From Echinococcus granulosus (Eukaryota; Platyhelminthes; Cestoda; Cyclophyllidea; Taeniidae): DNA of 64,000 nucleotides. Location of the stretch: the NCBI RefSeq assembly GCF_000524195.1, contig NW_020170383.1, positions 1,913,758 to 1,977,757 of the forward strand, read 5' to 3'. Positions 39,984-52,567 of this stretch are shown here, in pieces. A program made the position numbers and the translations under genes. The notes under the pieces are model-generated. The model did no database searches. It was not told where the DNA came from and saw only the letters and a program-made list of their open reading frames with translations. How positions within the stretch are numbered: the stretch's first letter is position 1; each line of letters opens with the position of its first letter.

Positions 39984-40954
39984 TCAGTGCTTGCTTGTGT
40001 AGGGTGTACGGAAAACACCATAGACCATTTCGTTGAGGAGAAAGACAAGACTGGTACCGGCTTCGTGAGAACAGACGGAGTAAAATTTGCCATCAGTCAT
40101 ATAGCAGTTCCATCCCCTTCCGTACACTTCCTCTAATCGCTTTTTCAAGTCCTCCAATTGATCCTTTGAAAGAAAGAAAATGCAATCACCAACACTTCAT
40201 TATACGAAGATCAGTGCAATGAGAGGTCATGGCTCAATAACATTTCATACTTAGATGCAATATCTAATATTTCTTAGAACAAGAATAGGTATCCTGAAAA
40301 TAGTTCGACTAGATGACAGTTAAGCAGTAAACTCACCTTTTTGGATTTTTTCCTCCTTATAACATCCACAACGTAGAGCATAATAGATTCTGCTTGCTTC
40401 TGGTTCATGTCTGAATTGAGGATCTGGATATCGCGAAGTGCAGGCAGTCTGATGGAATAAGGTAAAATAATGTTACTTTTGAAGCCGCCAGTTAAGAATA
40501 TTGTTATTTTTGCTTCGTCAAAAATGACTTTCATGACATACGTATTGGAGGGAATCTCATTTGGTTTACATAGATCCTTTCTGTGAATAACCCCAGTTCC
40601 CTTATCCAAGCGACTGCACAGTCGCTAAAAAAAAGAAGGAGGTGAATGGACAATGAGTTAGTGACACTTTTCTCAATTCTTTAACCTTTGAATACCTACA
40701 TCAGCCTGCTCAGCATCATAGCCCCATTTGATGAGGAATTCCTTATAACTCCGTGTTGGGATAGCTAAAGAAATATTAAATCAGAAAAAAATAAAAATTT
40801 TTGAATACTTTGCACCTTATGTAACAGCTAAATAGACAAAAGGATATCGCCAGACTGCCACCACGAATTGATTGAACGTAAACTCACATGCCTGAGCCTC
40901 AGTTAGTTCGTCGTAGAAATGAACGAGTTTTTCTGGAGACGGCTCGACTGCCAT
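39984..40954 (-). CDS. TAL: TAL-1: tegument-allergen-like protein (EF-hand + dynein light chain), 168 aa
   Basis: Exons: 40888-40954, 40700-40764, 40542-40624, 40337-40448, 39984-40163. The N-terminal half carries the EF-hand helices (EKLVHFYDELTEAQ, YKEFLIKWGYDAEQAD); the EF loop reads DKGTGVIHRKD, 11 residues instead of 12, so Ca2+ binding is doubtful. The C-terminal half is a dynein-light-chain fold: LRDIQILNSDMNQKQAESIM, then LEEVYGRGWNCYMTDGKFYS and MVYGVFRTPYTSKH at the end. The family occurs in the flatworm tegument and tissues; some schistosome members are IgE antigens, others bind dynein intermediate chain or drugs. First gene of the array and convergent with pyruvate kinase. A splice acceptor (TTTGCCTAG) lies 33 nt before the ATG and may mark a 5' UTR or trans-splice junction. 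Confidence 0.9.
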
Positions 40955-43900
40955 ATTCTTCTGGTGTTGGCGGAATGAAGTGTGTGCCTAGGCAAAGGTG
41001 AGAGAATTTAAGAGTTGTGCGCACCTGCGTATGAGGGTGAGACACAGGAGCCCCTAAATGAGACTGGCGAAAGCATCCAAAGCTGTCAACCCTACCAATC
41101 ATCCGCAGGCCTCACACGCGCGCACGCACGCACATCGCTGACTTGACAGCAAATCTGCGCAGCATCCTCGCCATCAGGGAGGTTGAAAGCCTGCTTTTCC
41201 ACAAAGTCGGCTGGTAAAACAAGCTACTCGGAACACAGCAAAATGAGACGAATGTAGTTTTAAATTTTGTGCTTATTAGCCTAAATACTAAATACTAAGG
41301 AAGGTATTCACTTTAAAAATGACTCGAAAAGAGTCCACTACAGTGTTTCATGTATTGCCTGACTTTTTATTAAAATCAAACCATTTCACTGTTTTTAAAC
41401 TTTTCCATCACGAATACGTTCACTAGACTTTATTAAAGGAAATCAGCAAATGATGAACGCTGACGTGATTTTTGAGAAACATTAATAATTGATAAACTGA
41501 GTAATATTTTTAAGGAAATTTCAATTTGCTTAGGTAAACCCAAACGTAAACTATAACCCACTTTATGACCTTTGCTGGAAAGAACACCTTTCCCTTTTTA
41601 TCACTAATATGTATCTGATGGATTTCCAACCAAAAATACCTTAGTAGAAAGCTATAGAACATATTTTTCAGTAAGTTGAGTTCAAATCACTTTTGGGTTT
41701 AGAAAAGGAAATCCTAAAAGTAACGAACATCCTCCTCAGTCAGAGCATCCTTATCGCAGCTCGATGTGAGGGTGATAAAAGATAGAGATTGGGCACCACA
41801 GAGGAACGCCTCTATTCCGATAAGCCTTCTATTGTTTATAAGTACCAACCATCATTTTCCCTTGATTGAATCGCTTAGAATCCAGGATTATCCCTGTGGA
41901 TGCATTAGAATAGTCTAAATTGAAAGCATATTGGTGAGTTCACAACGGTTAATATTCGTAGGAAAAGCTAACAATGCCAATCAAACCCATTTTTAGGTAA
42001 CAAACGTTGTCCGAATCGCAGATTGTCAGATGCTTATTTTAAGTAGCAAAAACTTTTTGATTTATGCAGAGTAATAGACTAAATTTACTCTGCCTAAAAA
42101 TAATGAACGTTTTCAGAGCTAAAATTTCTATGTGTAACAGTCCGCATTTTGAGTCAACCGTTTAGTCTTAGGCGTAATGCATCACCTGAATGGAAGCTTT
42201 CTCCCAATTAAGGAGTAGATGCGCAAGATGCACATCTTGAGATTTTTTAAAATCACCGGGCTTTATTTTAGGTCTTAAGAATGGTGCACGGCCCTCTGAG
42301 TCTGCCACAAATAAGTTTGCCAGTTTTACGGGTTTTCACAATTCTTGCTATCATTAAAAGTGCGGTGATAGCTGATTAGAAGTCGAATTATGGTACCCTT
42401 CATTTAAACAGCTTCCTCATTGTTAAACATATATATATATTTGAATATCTAGTGTGCACATGCCACAGGAAGCTTTGCGTACTTTTTATTTATAAATATC
42501 TTAGATAAATCTGCAATATGAAGAGGATGTCGATTGTAATTGGTCTGGTGTTTGCATAAAGTTTTCGACACTACTATAGGTGTGACTTTTGGCAACGTCA
42601 TTACTGAGCCAAGCCCGGATTTGCACTTTCAAAAGACGATATCAAGTAATAACCAGGGTGGTTTCAGTCACAAGATCTGGCGATTTTCACCACAACTTCA
42701 CTTGCTAACGCTTACTCAGAAAGTCTATTCATCTGCCATTTCGAGATCACAATCTGGCGCCTACTCACCGATTCGGTGTAATCTAGAGGTGCCTTCACTA
42801 ATCTACTTTAATAAAAATAGTGCGGTAGTTTTACAGTTTTGTGAAGATTCCTTTCATCAAATGGCAGTGATTTTTATGCGTGAGAGAATGTACAGTTAAC
42901 AGTCAATCACGTTAAAAACGTGACTGCCCGTATTCGATCAATCGCTCTGGAGATGTGTAATGTAAAAGAACATTTAAAGGAAGTTATTGACGGTTCTTGA
43001 TTTCAAACCATGCCTACTTTACAACTCTCAATGTTTCGTGAAATAATTTCCAACAATGTTATTCTTGTATTTCCATTTTTTAAGCCTTGTTCTACCCTAC
43101 CATGCTAGCAAAGTAGTTAGAGCCTAAGCCTGTGGAGCATCTGGGTAAATAATCCATTTTGTGTATATTTTTCAGAGTATTAATGAGTAAGAGAAATGAC
43201 TAAAAGCTACTGAATTATGAAGCAGTAAAAGCCAAAGCAGTCGCATAAAGGATCCAAGCAACGAATAGGTGAATCTTGACAACTGTAGATGCGTGAAACA
43301 TAACTTATTTAGTGGATCCATGTGCATTTGCCCTCGTGCAAATTAAGTACAGCACACTTTTGGACGTTGTCAAATAAAACTCAAGGTGACAATCAATCGA
43401 TTGCAGTCAGACCCCTTTTTTGCATTTAAGTGCTTTTCGTTGGTTCAAAGCTTATTTTCTCTCTTTGAAAAGAGTAATAAGAACGGAGACAAGCTTAAAT
43501 ATTTACTACCATCATTGACAGTCTACTCTTTTCTGGCTGCATGAATTGAACGGACACCACCGTGACGTAAACGTAATGAGGCTTTGTAGTAGAATGGGAT
43601 TTGTCAGGAGCGATGCGTTCAACCAAGAGACTGGAATTAATCGCATCCTCTTTGCCTCTATTGTACTCATGTAGCGACAATCGAATTCATCGAAAGAATT
43701 GTACGCAAATGAGTGAGAATTTCCATTTAAAGAGAAGGCCAATCTCACTTTTTCTCACGCAGTGGTAGAATACCCCATTCGAATAGGTATGAACAACGAA
43801 ATTACTCGTTCTTACTAACATCGGTAGATGGCATTTCAATTTACGGCTTTTTATACGGCCACTGCAAACAAGTATTTGAATCATTACTGACGTAGACATC

Positions 43901-44657
43901 TCAAAGCCGCCATCACAATACCTGATGATCATAACACATCTGAAATTCAAAGAGCTGTGCTTTCCTTCTAACTTTAACACTAAAATGGCATTAGATTTTA
44001 TGAAAAATTTGTGCTGACATTATGAGCACTATGGCTTTCATTAATTCCTTCACTTGTTCCAATTGCCGCAAAAATTTGTCTTTACGAGGTCTTTCAACAA
44101 ACCTTCAATTAAACCGAATAGATTGCATTACTTTCTATTCCCCTGTGTGTAGTCGCACTCATTTGCATTTGCTGGCTACAATTTTAAATGATAGACTCAT
44201 TAAGAGAGTTTGGTACCAAAAACACCTTACTAATGCACACACCGACAAAATTCTTCCATCAAATTTTGCTTTTAAAAACAAATTTACCCATCGTTATGCT
44301 AAGCACTAGTGAACCGCAGCTTTACCGGTCAAAGCGACAACAACTGATCTGTCAAGAATGTTATATTGAAGCTTTGCCCTAGAACGGCATAATTTTGCAC
44401 CCAGTAATCATGTTTATATGAGGCCAACTCAAATGGGAATCCCAAGTGCTTTGTCACTTTCCCGTTTGTAAATAGTACTTCAATTGTGATTAAAAAACTA
44501 CTCAACTTCTGCGCGAATTCCGTATTTCAAGCTACTTTTTGCTCCCCAGAAATGTATTTACTGAATTCAAGAATTTCTATTATAGTAAAGATTCACAAAA
44601 AATCAGACAATGTGGTGCAGTAGAAGGAATTAATTCATTTTCAGGAAACCGAAAGTT
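40955..44657. other. 3.7-kb spacer between TAL-1 and TAL-2
   Basis: Contains the TAL-1 upstream region and the 3' end of TAL-2. A short alternating CA/CG tract lies at 41112-41133 and a (TA) run near 42428-42440. Open frames at 42540-42899 (plus) and 43495-43980 (minus) show no TAL motifs (no EKLVH, KWG or DLC segment) and no other domain. I see no remnant of an extra TAL copy. Confidence 0.55.
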
Positions 44658-46701
44658 CTACAATTTTCCCGATTCAAAAGCGCCATAGATATGGTCGCGG
44701 TACTTAAAGACCAGATTGGTGCCTGGGTTATGAATGCATATGGACCAGTAGTGACCGGCGGAGATAAAGCAACTCCAATCACCACCATAGACAATTTCAA
44801 GCCTTTCCTTCAGTTGTCTCAGCATGCTCTGCAGCGAAATATTGGAAATGTGACAAGTGGGACACCAGTTCAAGTTTTGGATAGGATAGATTGTTTCAAA
44901 CATGCCTACCCTTATAATAAGGTAGGAAAATGGGAAATTTCACTAATTAAAAACGCATGTCACCTTATTCAATAATTTTTCGAGTGTGCTTACACACTCT
45001 AGCAACCGATGAACCTGTTAATTTTTTAGTTACTTACAAAGAAATGATAAATGCTAAAACTAACCTCTTTCTTTACAGTTCGGGATGCAAGCTCGAGAAA
45101 GAGCAACGCAACGGAGTCTCTCTTGGAGGGAGACATGTCGGTTTTGATAATCTCAATGTCCCTCAAAGCACGCAGACTAAAACAAATGGTTTGACGTTAT
45201 TAATACGTATATTGTAAGATTAGACCATTAACTTCTTTATGCATTGATGGAGAAGGATAATGTTTTGGTAAGAATCGTCTATTTCCAAAGTTTACGCAAG
45301 GCAAAATTTAAGTCAATTCTCTTACGAGATTCTGATGCATTCCTCAGTTATGTTTCAAAACACTTCATTTGCATTTTTATTCGTATTGTGTGGAGCGTCA
45401 GTTAACTGAATTGGTATAATATGACAAATTAGCATAATATTAATTAGAAATGAACCTCCCCCTGCAAGAAAGTATTCATAAGTAATTATTTAAACAGAAT
45501 AAGTAGTCACAAAAGACTGCTAGGACTTTTGGTAATTTATAACACTTGATTAATGTGGAAGAAAGAGTTGCATTATTCATATTGCATGCGGTAATTGATA
45601 CTTTGGATCAACCAGCAAAAACAGAAGGAACTCTGCTTAAAAATCGGAAGCAGGACAGTTTTCTTCAATTTAGAGATAAAATTTGATAAATAATAAACCT
45701 CTTTTATGTTAAATATTAAAACCGCATAAATTGCATCAGAAACGTTAATCTGAAGTAAAGTTACAAATGACCCACCTTTGCAAGTTGAAATTCATAGTGC
45801 GGCAAATGTCATTGCGAGTGAGGTAGCCCGTGTTTTTCGGGTCCATCATGCGAATTAGTGACTACGTATGTATAAAGTGTTTTTCGACATATTCATATAT
45901 ACTGCAGTACATGCAATCATTTTAAAAAGGATTAAGCTCTACCAATGTGTTAGTAAAATTAGTCATTTAGCCTAACGAAATGCATATGTGCATCTTTCAT
46001 AATAATTCATCAAAGCGTACCACCGTCATGTTTATAGGTAGAACTTTTAAACAAACCAAACTTACGGTGGCCTTTTCTGGAGATGTGCCCCACTTGACCA
46101 GATGGTCGTAGTACACCGAAGTGGAGAGCTCTGATCGCAGGTAAGAAATAATATGGTTGCGATACCGTCTACGCCACGGTTATAATCAGAATATCCAAAC
46201 TACTTGCTTTTACGCCACAAATAATATGAATTATCGGTGTAGGAGCCCCGAAAACAGCTTAAATTACTCACAGGATTTTCGTGGCTAATTGGATTTTCAT
46301 GTTGGTTGAATAAATCAAATAAAAAATTATACACACAGAAAGACATCTTTTTTTATCAAAAGCTGGTGACTTTATGAAGAAACGATTCCGAACTGGTGCT
46401 AGTGTACACTTTATCTTCGTGAATAACCAATTACGAGTTTTGATAAATCTATCTAATGAGTAATAAAAGTTAATGACTGCCAGATAAAAAGTGAATGGCT
46501 ATTCGTGAAAACACAGTGGCTCATGGACAAGATAATCGTTTGATGGTCTATTTGACTTTATCAAATTCTTTGCATTTTAACAATATTAGACAATTTTACT
46601 ATGTAACCTTACTCAAGTATTGCTCACGTACTTGCCTTATCTTCTCTAAGTTCATCGTAAAAGTGGATTAACTTTTCCGCATTGTACGACGCTGTCTCCA
46701 T
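44658..46701 (-). CDS. TAL: TAL-2: tegument-allergen-like protein, 167 aa
   Basis: Exons: 46632-46701, 46066-46130, 45776-45861, 45065-45176, 44658-44828. Starts METASYNAEKLIHFYDEL; exon 2 gives YYDHLVKWGTSPEKAT. The EF loop DPKNTGYLTRND has Asp at positions 1 and 12, Thr at 5 and Gly at 6, so of the array it is among the likelier Ca2+ binders. The DLC part runs LRALRDIEIIKTDMSPSKRD, IVYGGDWSCFISAGHYWS, NPGTNLVFKYRDHIYGAFES, ending soon after the domain. The first two introns are about 0.5 and 0.2 kb and the third about 0.6 kb, longer than in most sister genes. The start ATG is the only one in frame before the conserved helix. Confidence 0.9.
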
Positions 46702-48371
46702 GTTGCAAAGCAAGTGCCAGTGATGTCAAAGTGTAGCTTTAGGCGGGATACGTGGGAGGTTATTTCTCGGTGCTTTTGACTGTGATTCTTTCGAGTAATA
46801 CGATAGGTCTTCTACTGGATGGTCTAGGTTACATTTGTCGAGAACTGATCTCCAGTCGACGAGAGCAAATTGTTTTTCGCAATACAATCTCTATTAGTTA
46901 ATTTCAACGCCTCGTTTAGCGTATGGAAGCTTTTTATCATTGTACAGCTATTTTTTTAAAAAAAACTGAATTATAGTCTGAAAAATTGCCACACTCAGTC
47001 CAACTGCCCCTTAAGAAAGTGGTATACATTGAAAATACCTTATTCTATCGCAACAGTGCACCACCATTTGCAACAAAATAGCGCCTTTTTCCAATCCCAG
47101 AACCATACTGACGTTCAAGCGGGAACTATTCACTGTCCCATAATATACGTTTGATTGCACAATCGAAAGGTGAGGAAGTGTGCCCTGCCTCGCTTTACTT
47201 CAGCTTAAAAAATCGCATTTTTAAAACGATCAAAATCTACCAAGGATGGCGTCGGTATTTAGAGTAGTGTGATGATGATGGATACCGGTCGCTTTGCATA
47301 CTTTTCTTAGATGTCCTTCAAACAATACTCAGTGCATGACCTCTGCCCGAGGACAACCACTACGACCAACAAATGAGCAAGCTAAAGCCCCATGCATTTG
47401 CGCTCCGTTTACGGCCCAGTCTTGATCCATTGCTTACAATTTTAGCATTCAAACAGATCAAATTCATCCAATTTGTAGTATTATCAAAGTTCATGTTATA
47501 CAATAGGTATTATTCCACCAGTAAATATGGACATTTTAATCCACCAAAAAATAATAAAGCTGTATTGAGTTGTTAGGCGGGTTTAAGCAGTATTACTATA
47601 AGTTCATGAAATTGATAAAAGTGCTGTCCATTTTAACATTGAAATCAATCTGATCAATCAATTTTCCATTTTAGAAAAATAGTTTTAAGCGTTTTCCAAC
47701 TTGAGTAAATATTTGATTTTTTCAATAAAGAACATTCTTCAAAAATTTTAGCTTCTCCTATTTGGTACGTAGCCCAGCGTTCTAGTGCACAAGATAGTTC
47801 GAGAGGATCCTAAAGGGATCCATTTCTTACCGCCTGGTTTAAATCCATCGTAATTGACGATTTATGCTCCATCCAAAAGTCTAGAGGTACTTTTCTCATT
47901 ATAAACTTCAAAGTGCGCGATAGCACTTTAAAAGATGGCTACTTCTTGGCGATTGACTCCCCTGTGGGTGTAGCCTGCTCATACATTTTCGTGCACAGTC
48001 CTTCAAATAAGACTTTACTTTCTTGCCATAGTGCAACACCGAAAGCCAAAATCATTGATGGAGATGAGAAAGCCAAAAGTGAAATGCTCATTTCTTCTGA
48101 GTATGCGTATTAGATTAGAATTCGCACACATTCGCAGATTGGGCTGAACATTTGCATGGGAGAAGTTGGTCTGTTACCGGATCATTGAGAAAAGTGAGGA
48201 GAAAAGGTCCATAAGGAGACTTGGATTGCACCCAATAGTAAATTTGGATTTTAAGCTTCGTTGCATCGTTGCCTATCCTCGTTACACCCCCTTGTTCCAT
48301 TTTACACTTAAAAACACAGAGTACTTTTGTATTCCTACCTAAATTGCTAATATAAACTCTAAAAGAGACAT
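46702..48371. other. 1.7-kb spacer between TAL-2 and TAL-3
   Basis: Carries the TAL-2 promoter side and the TAL-3 3' UTR. Short open frames (47373-47576 and 47913-48113, plus) have no recognisable content. Nothing else seen. Confidence 0.55.
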
Positions 48372-49142
48372 TTATTTCGCGTAGGGAGTCTGAAAAACCC
48401 CGTAAACCATTTTTTTGTACAAGAAAGCCAAATTTGAGCCCTGCCGATGGGCGCAAATGGACCAGAAACGTCCCTCGGCAATATAGCAGCTCCACCCGTT
48501 ACCGTAAATTTTCTCCAGTCGTCGCCTAATTTCCTCAATGGTTTCCTATAAAAAATATTTTCTGAATGAGGCTCTTTTAATTTATCCTTATCTATAATAT
48601 TGACTACCATATATCAGTGTGTACAAAAAGTTAATCAGGTAATTAGAGCAACCAGTTACCTTTTTCGCTCTTTTCTCTAAGACAACTTCGAGCATGAGGA
48701 GAATTATTGACTCCCGTTTCATGGATGGCATGTCAGAATCAATCACTTCAACATCCCTGAGAATCGCCGGTCTAAAAGTTAATATATATACATTAGTTTT
48801 AAGAAATTCCACTAAAGAAACAAGTATGGCAGTTGAAGACCCACTGGTTCGGCCAACATTTAAGCGCATCACAGAGGGCCTCGCGTGTAATAGTTCCTTT
48901 GCCCGTTGGATCAATCAAAGAACATAGCTGCTATTTTAAAAGATAATTTTTTTGGTAAAAGGTGCTTTTACTTACTGATGCAGCGCCTTCGTCTATGCCC
49001 CACTTCATTAAATACTTCCTATAATCCTTTGTCGGAACGCCTGATAAAATAAAAAGGCTAATAATGGTACATTACCTAGTTGAGATTCTGTGAGCTCGTC
49101 GTACAAATGAACAAGTTTTTCTGGATGCGGAGTTTCCCCCAT
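48372..49142 (-). CDS. TAL: TAL-3: tegument-allergen-like protein, 166 aa
   Basis: The most compact complete gene of the array, with introns of 35 to 115 nt. Exons: 49076-49142, 48976-49040, 48845-48927, 48660-48771, 48372-48545. Starts MGETPHPEKLVHLYDELTES; exon 2 YRKYLMKWGIDEGAAS. The EF loop DPTGKGTITREA has Gly at 4 and 6 but Ala at the bidentate position 12, so affinity should be weak. The DLC part contains LRDVEVIDSDMPSMKRESI, KIYGNGWSCYIAEGRFWS, GSNLAFLYKKMVYGVFQTP. The protein ends right after the domain (YAK). A TATA-like box lies 64 nt upstream of the ATG. Confidence 0.92.
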
Positions 49143-49205
49143 GTAATTTGTGGGTATTAAACTGCAGAACTGTGCGAAGTGAAAACTCTTAACTCGATGG
49201 GACAG

Positions 49206-49212
49206 TTTTATA
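49206..49212 (-). promoter_or_regulatory. TATA box of TAL-3
   Basis: TATAAAA on the minus strand, 64 nt before the TAL-3 ATG. A start site about 30 nt downstream would leave a 5' UTR of about 35 nt. Confidence 0.55.
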
Positions 49213-50425
49213 GCAGCGTAAAATGGTACCGCTTCGCAAGTACCAGACCGCGGGATCGGTTGACACGATTTTGACGATCATTGGCGCATTTTGTGCACCA
49301 AACACTCACTCCCAAGCTTACGCAGTTGCTTTGATTAATTTTGAAGTAATGCATTTAGTGTGGCATTACCGTGGCTCACTCCACCACTGATCCATTTGTA
49401 GACTGAAGAGACTGTTTTGGTTCGATGATGGAGGCTAGTGATCATTTAGGCGTTATGATTCACAACCCATCACATTAGAAGCTATTCACACTAGCTTTAA
49501 ACCAGTCCAAATTGAATTTTCAAGCAAATTACCTCATGACTTTTTTCAAAAAGTTTCCTACAGATTATTTTCCATCTTTTTTTGAAAAATTGGTAACACA
49601 GACGTAAGAAAATCCATTTAAATGCCCCTTGTCACTAAGATATCTTCATTAGCCACAATTTTAAAGAATTAAAAAATTGTATTTAAACTTAGTGAAGTAA
49701 ACACGGTTCGCATAAGCAAAAATAAGAGTGAATATGGAATTTTAAGTCGCAAAGACATTGCTAGCTAAACTGGTCACAGTATGCAAAATTGCACCGGTTT
49801 TCAGGTACACTCAATTATTACAGCTTTACTTAGGTGAGTTGAATATACTCCATGCCATCTACATGCTCAAGTTAAAAGATATGTAGGGATTCAACGAAAG
49901 ATATTTTTATTTATTTTCCAGCCAAATATGGTGTTTGTGTCCGCATATTATCTTCCCGAGCTCAAGGCTAAACGAATTTTCGTTGATACATCTTCGCTCT
50001 ATTAGTCATGAAACTAAATTTTAAATGGTTTTCCAGTTGACGTTGCGTGTCTCTTGATTAATGGTGCGCTTTTTACGTCTACCATAATAATTAGTGTTTG
50101 GTGAGTACTTAAGTACAGTGATAGTCGCCTGGGCCTGATTTATGTAAATTACTGGAGATGGTTAGTTATCACTCTGGCATCGTGGTGTTGCAAGCCTTTT
50201 TCGACAACTTCGAGGCGTAGAGGTCTTTTTTATTGAGCTACTGAACTTACTAGCTTTGAGCAAAAGTTCAAACTACCATAAAGATATGCAGACTCGCCGC
50301 TGTGGAAAGACTACCCCTCGTAAACTAGTTGTTCTCGTTATCAGATCATTCCAATGCAAATACGCAATTTTCATTTGTGCGTTGCTCAGATTTTAAAATA
50401 AAGGAAATTACATAACCGTGATGAA

Positions 50426-50431
50426 TTTATT
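50426..50431 (-). terminator. Putative poly(A) signal of TAL-4
   Basis: AATAAA on the minus strand, 74 nt past the TAL-4 stop codon. Confidence 0.5.
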
Positions 50432-50504
50432 CATTATTATTTGACAAGAAGCAACAACTAAAATAATACAACATTTGTTTTTTATGGAAAATGGAAGTAG
50501 TGGA

Positions 50505-52567
50505 TCAGTGTGTTGAACTGACTGTAGCGCTGATGCAGTTACTATCGTCTGCACGTCGTTCTGGTGAGTGGTAGACTCCATAGACAACGCCTTGGTAAGA
50601 AAAGACAAGATTGCCGCCGGGTCTATGCGTGCAGACAGCCCAGTAGTGGCCATTGGCGATGAAAACGTTCCATTGTGGACCGTAGATATGTTCAACTTCT
50701 CGCTTGATTTTCGCCACTACATCCTGAAATCGCAATGGTACGTGAGAATGAAGCGATGAGAATCTGCCTCTATTTGCTCTATCAAGCAACCTCTATTTAT
50801 GTTTTAAAAAATAAAATGCTTAACTGCCTTTTCGTACTTAGTAAGCAGATACTACGGCATTCATGTTCTTTTATGTAAACACTGGATTGCTCTTGTAGAC
50901 TTCTTTAAAGATCAACTCTCTATTTTATGCTTTTATTTGCATCATCGTTTACCCCACTTAGCAGCCGTATGACCTATAAATGCACGCATATGTAGTTTAA
51001 ACAATTCGTGCCAAAAAATAGTGTAACCTACTTTTTTGGACGAATGTGAATTGAGAGCATTCAGCACGATTACTTGAATTGACTCGCTCTTTCTAATGGG
51101 CATATCTCTGCAGAGAATTTCCACCTCGCGCAGCCCTGCCGGTCTGAGGGAGGAAAAATAAATGATAAAGTATGCGGAAGTAGTGTAGGTTGAGTGCAGT
51201 TTATTTAAACTTACTGCTCTGGTAAGAAGTCGAGTCCTTTGCACAGTTCTTCTCGCGTAAATCGTCCGTTTTTATGGGAGCTAACTTGAGAACAGTAGCC
51301 CTGTAAAAAATTGAACCCTTTAGTTAGATCTTATCGCATATCTTTTGCTAATTTCATCATGTATAATCTTGGTTCCTATTCGCTAAGATGTGGCTGCCAA
51401 ATTTATGACGCAGCTGCTGGGATGGAATGTGATTAAGATGCATAGCAATTATTTCGTCTTATAGTCCTTTTCTCTTATTGTTATCTATCTCCAACAAAAG
51501 TAGGGTTAATCATTGATCGATGGTTGTAAAGCTTGTAAACTCTGTAAACGTGGAGAAAGGTTTGCTCTTATTTTTCCAATTTGACCTAATTTCCGTAATT
51601 GTAGACCGTCTACCTATTACGCCTTGCGTTAACATGACGGCATGTGAAGTCCCGTCTTTAAAGTGCAAAAATATAAAACATTCACTGTTCCAAGGCCACG
51701 TTTTGAATTATTTGTTTAGTTAGAAGGACTAAATAGGCAAAGTAACATTCACTGTCAATGTCTATGGTAGTTTTTACTTTTACGCTTTTTAAGAAGTTGG
51801 AAGCGCAGTTGATGATATGAAATCGAATTTGCAAAAAGAAACTTCCCCAATCTTGGCGTGATCCGATTGCTAAGTGCAAATAACTTACCCTAGCTTTCTT
51901 TTGATCCATACCCCAAAGAATTAGGTAGTTTTCATAGTCCTTCAATGAAGCATCTATTAAAAGTATCCAATGTCATAATTCCTCTAAACCACAAAATGAG
52001 CCACATACGGTTGTCATATATTTTATAACATTACAGGAAAGGTTCGGCTTAATTTCGAAACAGTAAGTTGTTCCTAATCGGCAACTGACTTTAGAATAGA
52101 CCAAATGATATTAGAGAAAAAACGTTTTTGTAGGTTTTAGTATCACCCACTTCGACACGATTTCCGTCCAATTAATTTAAGCATGACTTTTGTGGTGGGT
52201 GTTAGGTATCAGTGGGCCTATTTATTCCTACCACTATGTCAGCACTTGAATGGTTGTGATGCGAATACTTCGACAAGCATTACTAGGTTATTAAGTTAGG
52301 TTACATAATTTGCAGGCTTACTCTCAGTCTGTAAGTGCATATAGAGTGAAGTGGCGAATAATACCGACTAAAGCATATCCTTGAAAAACTGTCTGATCAA
52401 AAAACGTAATCCTTTTCCTACAAAACTGCATAATTCTTTACAAATACAAAATGCAGATATACACAAAGGCATTTCTCACTGGGTACAGATTCGATCAACT
52501 CGTCGTAGAGATGGAGAAGGAGGGCTGGCGTGAATTTTTCGTCAGAAGGCTTGCGTTGCGATTCCAT
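50505..52567 (-). CDS. TAL: TAL-4: tegument-allergen-like protein with C-terminal tail, 189 aa
   Basis: Exons: 52480-52567, 51889-51953, 51215-51300, 51032-51143, 50505-50723. The longest member: a longer N-terminus (MESQRKPSDEKFTPALLLHL) and an 18-residue tail after the DLC domain (ERRADDSNCISATVSSTH). Exon 2 reads YENYLILWGMDQKKAR. The EF loop has decayed to SSHKNGRFTREE: the first Asp is Ser, so Ca2+ binding is unlikely. The DLC part contains LREVEILCRDMPIRKSESI, HIYGPQWNVFIANGHYWAVC, GGNLVFSYQGVVYGVYHSP. A TATA-like box lies about 41 nt upstream of the ATG. The four introns are 0.2 to 0.6 kb. Confidence 0.9.

Larger units (their letters stand above)
49143..50504. other. 1.4-kb spacer between TAL-3 and TAL-4
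   Basis: Contains the TAL-3 TATA box near 49206 and the TAL-4 poly(A) signal near 50426; no gene seen between. Confidence 0.55.

Noticed and set aside
42540..42899. 119-codon open frame, plus strand, between TAL-1 and TAL-2
   Set aside because: No recognisable motif, no clear splice sites, not related to TAL or any family I know.
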